Under the pieces are notes generated by a model that did no database searches, was not told where the DNA came from, and saw only the letters and a list, made by a program, of their open reading frames with translations. A stretch of DNA of 9,897 bases from UBA2272 sp034368805 (GTDB taxonomy: Bacteria > Actinomycetota > Coriobacteriia > Anaerosomatales > Anaerosomataceae): the NCBI GenBank assembly GCA_034368805.1, contig JAXMLJ010000029.1:1-9897 (forward strand), in the 5' to 3' direction. Made by a program: the position numbers and the translations under genes. This document shows positions 5,871 through 9,897 of this stretch, piece after piece; the stretch's first letter is position 1, and each line of letters begins with the position of its first letter.

Positions 5871-6377
5871 ATGCGAAAGCCATCCCGCGCAACAGAGCCG
5901 ACACGGCCAGCCGACGACGGCGTGTCGGGCGGACTCGACGTGGAACTGCACCGGCGGGGCCTGCGCGCCACGCCCGCGCGACGGTACGTCCTGTCCCACC
6001 TGCGCCTCTCAACGGGCCACCCTACGGTCGAAGCGCTGATAACGCTGCTCGCGGCGCACGGACACCCGCTCAGTGCTGCCACGGTGTACCAGAATCTCGA
6101 GCGTCTGGTCGAGGTCGGCCTCGTGTCGAGATTCCTCGACGACCGGGGCCGCTACCGGTTCGATGCCGACCGGTCCCACCACCATCATCTGGCCTGCACG
6201 CGCTGTACGCGCATCACGAACCTCGAGACCGACGCACCGGTAACCGAGTGTGTCGGTCAGGTGGCCACCGAGGTGACGATCGCTACGCGAGAGTGGCGCG
6301 TCGAGGACGTGCGGCTCGTGGTCCTCGGCGTCTGCCCCGTCTGTCAGCAGGCCGAGAAGTCCCCAGCAGGCCACTGA
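5871..6377 (+). CDS. Fur-family metalloregulator, PerR-like
   Basis: This 168-residue DNA-binding repressor has a winged-helix domain (about 22-95: LRATPARRYVLSHL, then HPTVEALI and SAATVYQNLERLVEVGLV). A dimerisation/metal domain follows. Zinc-site cysteines are C109, C112, C155 and C158 (CTRC and CPVC). Regulatory-site candidates by alignment to B. subtilis PerR are H50, D98, H104 and H106 (for H37, D85, H91 and H93). The fifth ligand position, Asp104 in PerR and Glu in Fur, is Asn117 here. The N-terminal 20 residues are an extra polar tail. The ATG at 5871 has GGAG (5861-5864) 6 nt upstream, and the same open frame reaching back to 5169 is not coding. The gene stands directly before catalase and rubrerythrin, whose promoter carries Fur/PerR-like palindromes, so a peroxide-responsive role is likely. 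Fur-type or Mn-type sensing is not excluded. Confidence 0.88.
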   Translation: MRKPSRATEPTRPADDGVSGGLDVELHRRGLRATPARRYVLSHLRLSTGHPTVEALITLLAAHGHPLSAATVYQNLERLVEVGLVSRFLDDRGRYRFDADRSHHHHLACTRCTRITNLETDAPVTECVGQVATEVTIATREWRVEDVRLVVLGVCPVCQQAEKSPAGH

Positions 6378-6394
6378 CCGACCGCCCGAACCGC

Positions 6395-6428
6395 CCTGGG
6401 TACCGCTCGTCGCACGATCGGCCCCAGG
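6395..6428 (+). terminator. Stem-loop after the Fur-family gene (no U-tract)
   Basis: CCTGGG (6395-6400) pairs with CCCAGG (6423-6428). Inside, CCG (6403-6405) pairs with CGG (6419-6421), and TCGT (6407-6410) pairs with ACGA (6414-6417). That makes 13 pairs with small internal bulges, starting 17 nt after the regulator's stop codon. No T-run follows and the catalase -35 box begins 3 nt later. It may be an intrinsic-like terminator, or simply an RNA 3'-end stabiliser. Confidence 0.45.
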
Positions 6429-6430
6429 CG

Positions 6431-6458
6431 TTGACCTGACCGGCCCAGACGGTAAAAT
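6431..6458 (+). promoter_or_regulatory. Catalase promoter (-35 and -10)
   Basis: TTGACC (6431-6436) and TAAAAT (6453-6458) are separated by 16 bp, close to sigma-70 consensus and the best promoter in the window. Transcription would start near 6465, giving a leader of about 70 nt before the catalase ATG. The -10 lies inside the first palindrome and the second palindrome covers about +6 to +20, so a bound repressor would block initiation. Confidence 0.75.
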
Positions 6459-6464
6459 CGTTAC
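6452..6464 (+). promoter_or_regulatory. Candidate Fur/PerR operator 1 over the catalase -10
   Basis: GTAAAATCGTTAC has GTAA/TTAC arms centred on 6458. It contains AATCGTTA, which recurs inverted as TAACGATT in the second site. It overlaps the -10 hexamer. It is AT-rich against a GC-rich background. The match to the classic PerR box is only partial. Confidence 0.45.
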
Positions 6465-6470
6465 TACTAC

Positions 6471-6485
6471 CCATAACGATTATGG
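6471..6485 (+). promoter_or_regulatory. Candidate Fur/PerR operator 2 (7-1-7 palindrome)
   Basis: CCATAACGATTATGG is a 7-1-7 palindrome centred on 6478, with 6 of 7 arm pairs matching. It agrees with the B. subtilis PerR box TTATAATNATTATAA at 9 of 14 defined positions. It sits just downstream of the predicted transcript start, and the gene before it encodes a Fur-family protein. Its centre is 20 bp from that of the first site, about two helical turns. Confidence 0.6.
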
Positions 6486-6524
6486 CTATTGTGCGTTCGT
6501 GCAGTTGGCGCACCCACCGATGGG

Positions 6525-6530
6525 AAGGGG
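6525..6530 (+). promoter_or_regulatory. Ribosome binding site of catalase
   Basis: AAGGGG lies 5 nt before the ATG at 6536. This decides against the earlier in-frame ATG at 6482, which lies beside the operator and adds 18 residues unlike the family. Confidence 0.75.
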
Positions 6531-6535
6531 CCACC

Positions 6536-8044
6536 ATGTCCGACAGTAAGCGGCTCACCACCGCCTTCGGCAAGCCCGTCGCCGAGGACCAGCATTCGAT
6601 GACCGCCGGACCTCAGGGGCCGGTACTCATGCAAGACGTGCACCTGCTCGAGAAGATCGGACACTTCGACCGCGAGCGCATCCCGGAGCGGGTCGTGCAC
6701 GCCAAGGGCGCCGGGGCGTACGGATACTTCGAGGTCACGGCCGACGTCACGAAGTACACGCGTGCAGCGTTCCTCGCCGAGGTCGGCAAGAAGACGGATG
6801 TGTTCGTACGCTTCTCGACCGTGGGCGGCGAGAAGGGTTCGGCGGACGCCGAGCGCGACCCGCGCGGTTTCGCGATCAAGTTCTACACCGAAGAGGGCAA
6901 CTACGACATGACGGGCAACAACACGCCCGTCTTCTTCATCCGCGATCCTCTCAAGTTCCCTGATTTCATTCACACCCAGAAGCGCAACCCGAGAACGAAT
7001 CTCAAAGACCCGGACATGTTCTGGGACTTCCTGTCGCTCACCCCCGAGTCCGTGCACCAGGTCACGGTGCTCTTCTCGGACCGCGGCACGCCGGCCACGT
7101 ACCGGAACATGAACGGCTACTCGAGCCATGCGTACATCTGGACCAACGCCGATGGCGAACAGTTCTACGTGCAGTACCACTTCAAGACCGACCAGGGCAT
7201 CAAGAACCTCACCGCGGCGGAAGCCGATGCCATGAGGGCGAGCGACCCCGACCATGCGACGCGTGACCTGTTCGAGGCGATCGAGCGCGGTGAGTACCCG
7301 AGTTGGACACTTGAGATGCAGATCATGCCGGTGGCCGAGGCGGACTCCTACCGCTTCGACGTGCTCGACATCACCAAGGTCTGGCCGCACGCCGACTACC
7401 CGCCGATCGTCATCGGCAAGCTCATTCTCGACCGCAACCCGGACAACTACTTCGCCGAGACGGAGCAGGCCGCGTTCAACCCGAGCAACTTCGTGCCCGG
7501 TATCGGCCCCTCGGCCGACAAGATGCTGCAGGGCCGCCTGTTCAGCTACCACGACACGCACCTGCACCGACTCGGCCCCAACTACCATCTGCTACCGGTG
7601 AACTCACCCAAGCACGCCCCCGAGGCGAGCTATCAGCGCGACGGCGCGATGCGCTCCGACGGTAACGGCGGTTCGGGTCCCAACTACTGGCCCAACAGCT
7701 TCGGCGCTCCGGGACCCGACGCGAGTGTCAGCGAGCCGGGGATGCCGCTTGCCGGGGACACCGGTCGCACGCCGTACCCGCATGAGAACGACGACTTCGT
7801 CCAGGTGCGCGCGCTCTTCCTCGACGTGATGACCGAGCAGGATCGCGACCATCTCGTGAGCAACATCGTCGGCCACCTGTCCGGCGCGCAGGCGCGTATC
7901 AAGCTGCGGCAGTGCGCGATCTTCTACAAGGTCGATCCCGTGTACGGCACGCGTGTGGCCGAGGGTGTGGGCGTGGACGTCGCCGAGGTCGCACGGCTCG
8001 CAGCGATGACCGATGACGAGCGCGCGGCGGCGACGTCGCGGTAG
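6536..8044 (+). CDS. katA: Monofunctional heme catalase (small subunit)
   Basis: This cytosolic enzyme dismutates H2O2 to water and O2. At 502 residues it is the size of small-subunit (clade 3-like) catalases. The catalytic His is H55 in ERVVHAKGAGAYG, the distal Asn is N128 in GNNTPVFFIRDPLKFPDFIH, and the proximal heme ligand is Y338 in GRLFSYHDTHLHRLG. The spacings H55-N128 (73) and H55-Y338 (283) equal those of bovine catalase (H74, N147, Y357), so the core has no net insertions or deletions. The start MSDSKRLTT follows an AAGGGG site. No signal peptide is seen. The gene has its own promoter with two Fur/PerR-like palindromes and is followed after 40 bp by rubrerythrin, with no terminator in between, so the two are probably co-transcribed. 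The symbol katA is a family-level label. Confidence 0.96.
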   Translation: MSDSKRLTTAFGKPVAEDQHSMTAGPQGPVLMQDVHLLEKIGHFDRERIPERVVHAKGAGAYGYFEVTADVTKYTRAAFLAEVGKKTDVFVRFSTVGGEKGSADAERDPRGFAIKFYTEEGNYDMTGNNTPVFFIRDPLKFPDFIHTQKRNPRTNLKDPDMFWDFLSLTPESVHQVTVLFSDRGTPATYRNMNGYSSHAYIWTNADGEQFYVQYHFKTDQGIKNLTAAEADAMRASDPDHATRDLFEAIERGEYPSWTLEMQIMPVAEADSYRFDVLDITKVWPHADYPPIVIGKLILDRNPDNYFAETEQAAFNPSNFVPGIGPSADKMLQGRLFSYHDTHLHRLGPNYHLLPVNSPKHAPEASYQRDGAMRSDGNGGSGPNYWPNSFGAPGPDASVSEPGMPLAGDTGRTPYPHENDDFVQVRALFLDVMTEQDRDHLVSNIVGHLSGAQARIKLRQCAIFYKVDPVYGTRVAEGVGVDVAEVARLAAMTDDERAAATSR

Positions 8045-8067
8045 ACTGTCAGTACGTGACCCGATCG

Positions 8068-8074
8068 AAAGGAG
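8068..8074 (+). promoter_or_regulatory. Ribosome binding site of rubrerythrin
   Basis: AAAGGAG is followed by a 10-nt spacer to the ATG at 8085. It marks that ATG as the start, although the frame is open upstream to 8013 within the catalase gene. Confidence 0.75.
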
Positions 8075-8084
8075 CCACCAGGGC

Positions 8085-8657
8085 ATGGGCATCAAGGGAA
8101 CCCGCACCGAACAGAACCTCCTCAAGGCGTTCGCCGGCGAGAGCCAGGCACGCACGCGCTACACGTACTTCTCGAGCGTTGCCAAGAAGGAGGGCTACGA
8201 GCAGATCGCGGCGCTCTTCCTCGAGACTGCGGACAACGAGAAGGAGCACGCCAAGGTCTTCTTCAAGTACCTGGAAGGCGGAATGGTCGAGATCACGGCG
8301 ATGTACCCGGCCGGCGTCATCGGCACCACCGCCGAGAACCTGCTCGCGGCAGCCGACGGCGAGCTCGAGGAGTGGGGGACGCTCTACCCCGACTTCGCAG
8401 CCGTGGCCGACGAGGAGGGCTTCCCCAAGGTGGCCGAGTCGTTCCGCGAGATCGCCGAGGTCGAGCAGCACCACGAGACGCGGTATCGCAAGTTGCTTGC
8501 GCTCGTGGAGAGCGGCGGCTTCTTCCGGCGCCAGGGCGTCGTCCGCTGGAAGTGCCGCAACTGCGGCTACATCCACGAGGGCCCCGAGGCCCCGGACCTG
8601 TGCCCCGCATGCGTGCACCCGCAGGCGCACTACGAGCTGTTCTGCGAGCCGTACTAA
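8085..8657 (+). CDS. rbr: Rubrerythrin
   Basis: Rubrerythrin is a cytosolic peroxidase that reduces H2O2 to water at a diiron centre, with electrons passing through its rubredoxin domain. It is typical of anaerobes. The protein has 190 residues, normal for the family. The four-helix diiron domain has ligands E19 (AGESQARTRY), E52 and H55 (NEKEH), E93 and E96, and E127 and H130 (EVEQHH). They align with E20, E53, H56, E94, E97, E127 and H130 of the Desulfovibrio protein. The C-terminal rubredoxin domain has C157, C160, C173 and C176 (CRNC and CPAC). All ligands are present. It sits 40 bp after catalase with no promoter that I can see, so it probably shares the catalase promoter and operators. 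A strong hairpin follows it. Confidence 0.97.
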   Translation: MGIKGTRTEQNLLKAFAGESQARTRYTYFSSVAKKEGYEQIAALFLETADNEKEHAKVFFKYLEGGMVEITAMYPAGVIGTTAENLLAAADGELEEWGTLYPDFAAVADEEGFPKVAESFREIAEVEQHHETRYRKLLALVESGGFFRRQGVVRWKCRNCGYIHEGPEAPDLCPACVHPQAHYELFCEPY

Positions 8658-8682
8658 GCCGCGACCCGGCATCGCATGTGAC

Positions 8683-8717
8683 AGCGGCCCGTCCGGTACC
8701 TCCGGGCGGGCCGCTTT
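8683..8717 (+). terminator. Hairpin terminator after rubrerythrin
   Basis: A 14-bp stem (8683-8696 with 8702-8715, one G-U pair) closes a 5-nt loop and is followed by a short T stretch (TTTG). It begins 25 nt after the rubrerythrin stop and ends 5 nt before the stop of the convergent PEP carboxylase gene. It may therefore also help end that transcript, although the minus side has no T-run. Confidence 0.85.
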
Positions 8718-8720
8718 GCG

Positions 8721-9897
8721 TCAGCCGATGAACCGGCGCACCAATGCGGCTTGCAGCACGAGGTCGGGCACGAAGGTGTCTTGGCCCGAGGCGAGCGCTT
8801 CACGGATCCGCCGAACGAGTCCGAGGTGGCCGTCGTCGGGCTGCCAGTCGTAACCTGCCCGCAGGACCGCGTCGCGGACGGCCGCGGGCACGAGTGGCCC
8901 GTCGAGATCGGCGTACGCCAGTGCTTCGGCGATCTTGGCATCGAACGACGGGTAGGTCTCACGCACGAACGCCAGGTCGTCGGCGGATAGCGCCTCGAGC
9001 GCCAGCAGCTCCGGCGGCAGGCCGCCGGTGTACAGGGCACACGTGAACGAGATGGCGCGCGGCAGGGTCACGCCGCCGAGCTGTCGTGCGTAGCCGAACA
9101 GCCCCACATGCAGCTTGCGCGCCCGGCGGCGCGGCACGAACACCGCGAGCCGGTTGATGGCATCCGAGAGCTCGACGACCCGCGCGCGGTACGCCGCGCT
9201 GTAGCGAGTGATGAGCTCGCCAGCCCGCTCCTCGTCGATCGGCCGCGCGGATCCGATGGACCGCGCCTCGAGGTGCCCCACGGCGGCCCGCACTTCATCA
9301 GGCGGGAAGTCGAACTTGAACGCCGACTGGATGGTGAACGTCACCACACTCGGATACTCGAGGCCCACGCGCTCGGCGGTGTCAGGCCTGAGACCGCCCC
9401 TGAACGGTGCCGAGCCCATGCCGAGGATCGGATGCAACCGCACGCCGATACGGGCCGAAAGCGCATCGAGGCGCGCAAGGGCGATCTTGTTGGAGAGCGC
9501 CGCGCTCACCAGGCCGTAGTTCATCGCAGTGTCCGAGCGCGCCAGGAAAACGCGCTGGTCGGCGACGTTCTTGTCGGCCAGGTAGCCTTCCACCACATCG
9601 GCGGCGTTGTACATACCGTCGAGGTCCTCGAACAGCGGGATCACCGAGATGCGCTCGGGACACGTGCGGCCGACCCACTCGGCCACCGACACGTCGCCGC
9701 TCCGGAGCGGCAGGTGCTGCCTGCCGACGATGAAGTCGGCATAGTAGTGATAGATGCGGTCGATGTCGGCAACCGACGTGGTCATCGGCAGGATGACCTC
9801 GAAAATGGGGTTCACATCGCGGCCATAGAACAGACGTGCCGCGTCGAACGAGCGCGGGATGGACTCGAGCGTCTCGAGCAGCACCTTCGCCTCGGCA
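8721..9897 (-). CDS. ppcA: Archaeal-type phosphoenolpyruvate carboxylase, N-terminus outside window
   Basis: The enzyme carboxylates PEP with bicarbonate to oxaloacetate plus phosphate, replenishing the TCA cycle. The visible 391 residues match the small archaeal-type family (PepcA/PEPcase_2, usually about 490-510 residues) rather than the roughly 900-residue bacterial type. Recognisable segments are RLFYGRDVNPIFEVILPMTTS, then SVIPLFED, the HPILGMGSAPFRGGLRPD stretch (FRGG encoded at 9393-9404, corresponding to the PEP-binding RGG loop) and TFTIQSAFKFDFP. The chain ends in RRFIG with a C-terminal Gly, as canonical PEP carboxylases do. The frame is open to the right edge (AEAKVLLETLE), so the true start and about 100 residues lie outside; a GTG at 9884 is internal. 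The gene converges with rubrerythrin across the hairpin at 8683-8717. No regulator is visible. Confidence 0.9.
   Translation of the reverse strand, partial: AEAKVLLETLESIPRSFDAARLFYGRDVNPIFEVILPMTTSVADIDRIYHYYADFIVGRQHLPLRSGDVSVAEWVGRTCPERISVIPLFEDLDGMYNAADVVEGYLADKNVADQRVFLARSDTAMNYGLVSAALSNKIALARLDALSARIGVRLHPILGMGSAPFRGGLRPDTAERVGLEYPSVVTFTIQSAFKFDFPPDEVRAAVGHLEARSIGSARPIDEERAGELITRYSAAYRARVVELSDAINRLAVFVPRRRARKLHVGLFGYARQLGGVTLPRAISFTCALYTGGLPPELLALEALSADDLAFVRETYPSFDAKIAEALAYADLDGPLVPAAVRDAVLRAGYDWQPDDGHLGLVRRIREALASGQDTFVPDLVLQAALVRRFIG

Noticed and set aside
6482..6535. Catalase start at the ATG at 6482
   Set aside because: This ATG lies inside or beside the operator and about 17 nt from the predicted transcript start without a ribosome site. 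The ATG at 6536 has AAGGGG 5 nt upstream and the family N-terminus.
1..9897. CRISPR array, tRNA/rRNA, insertion sequence, prophage, defence or toxin-antitoxin system
   Set aside because: No regularly spaced repeats, cloverleaf-like sequence, transposase or integrase motifs, or unexplained large gaps were found. Coding is compact and the composition uniform.

Overview
The window is GC-rich, densely packed bacterial chromosome with no phage, transposon, CRISPR, tRNA or rRNA sequence that I can see. The gene set suggests an anaerobic or microaerobic, high-GC Actinomycetota-like bacterium, perhaps a Coriobacteriia relative. It combines rubrerythrin plus catalase, an archaeal-type PEP carboxylase, TAnnnT-type -10 elements and one probably leaderless gene. 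The lineage is an inference, since no marker gene settles it.

Layout. 1-743 (-): 5' part of purB (adenylosuccinate lyase), running off the left edge. 932-1756 (+): a spermidine-synthase-fold protein, divergent from purB and probably leaderless. 1817-1975: a promoter and a yybP-ykoY manganese riboswitch. 1976-4672 (+): a P2-type cation ATPase controlled by that riboswitch. 4676-5077 (-) and 5079-5741 (-): a tightly coupled pair made of a DUF6483-like helical protein and a three-cluster CDGSH iron-sulfur protein. 5871-6377 (+): a Fur/PerR-family regulator, divergent from that pair. 6431-6485: a strong promoter overlapped by two Fur/PerR-like palindromes. 6536-8044 (+): heme catalase. 8085-8657 (+): rubrerythrin, followed by a strong hairpin terminator. 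8721-9897 (-): archaeal-type PEP carboxylase, with its N-terminus off the right edge.

How the genes fit together. The centre (about 1.8-8.7 kb) reads as a metal and peroxide homeostasis island. The Mn2+-sensing leader should turn on an exporter when manganese is high. The regulator should repress catalase and rubrerythrin until peroxide or a metal change releases it. Rubrerythrin and catalase both remove H2O2, and the CDGSH protein carries Fe-S clusters. Manganese export and PerR-type control are linked in other bacteria because the Mn:Fe ratio sets PerR sensitivity. That link is proposed here, not shown. The flanks (purB, PEP carboxylase) are housekeeping metabolism.

The most interesting points are: (i) the riboswitch, with a base-pairing scheme that could hide the ATPase Shine-Dalgarno sequence; (ii) the regulator's Asn at the position where PerR has Asp and Fur has Glu; (iii) two palindromes exactly 20 bp apart on the catalase promoter. 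I found no wholly new multigene system.
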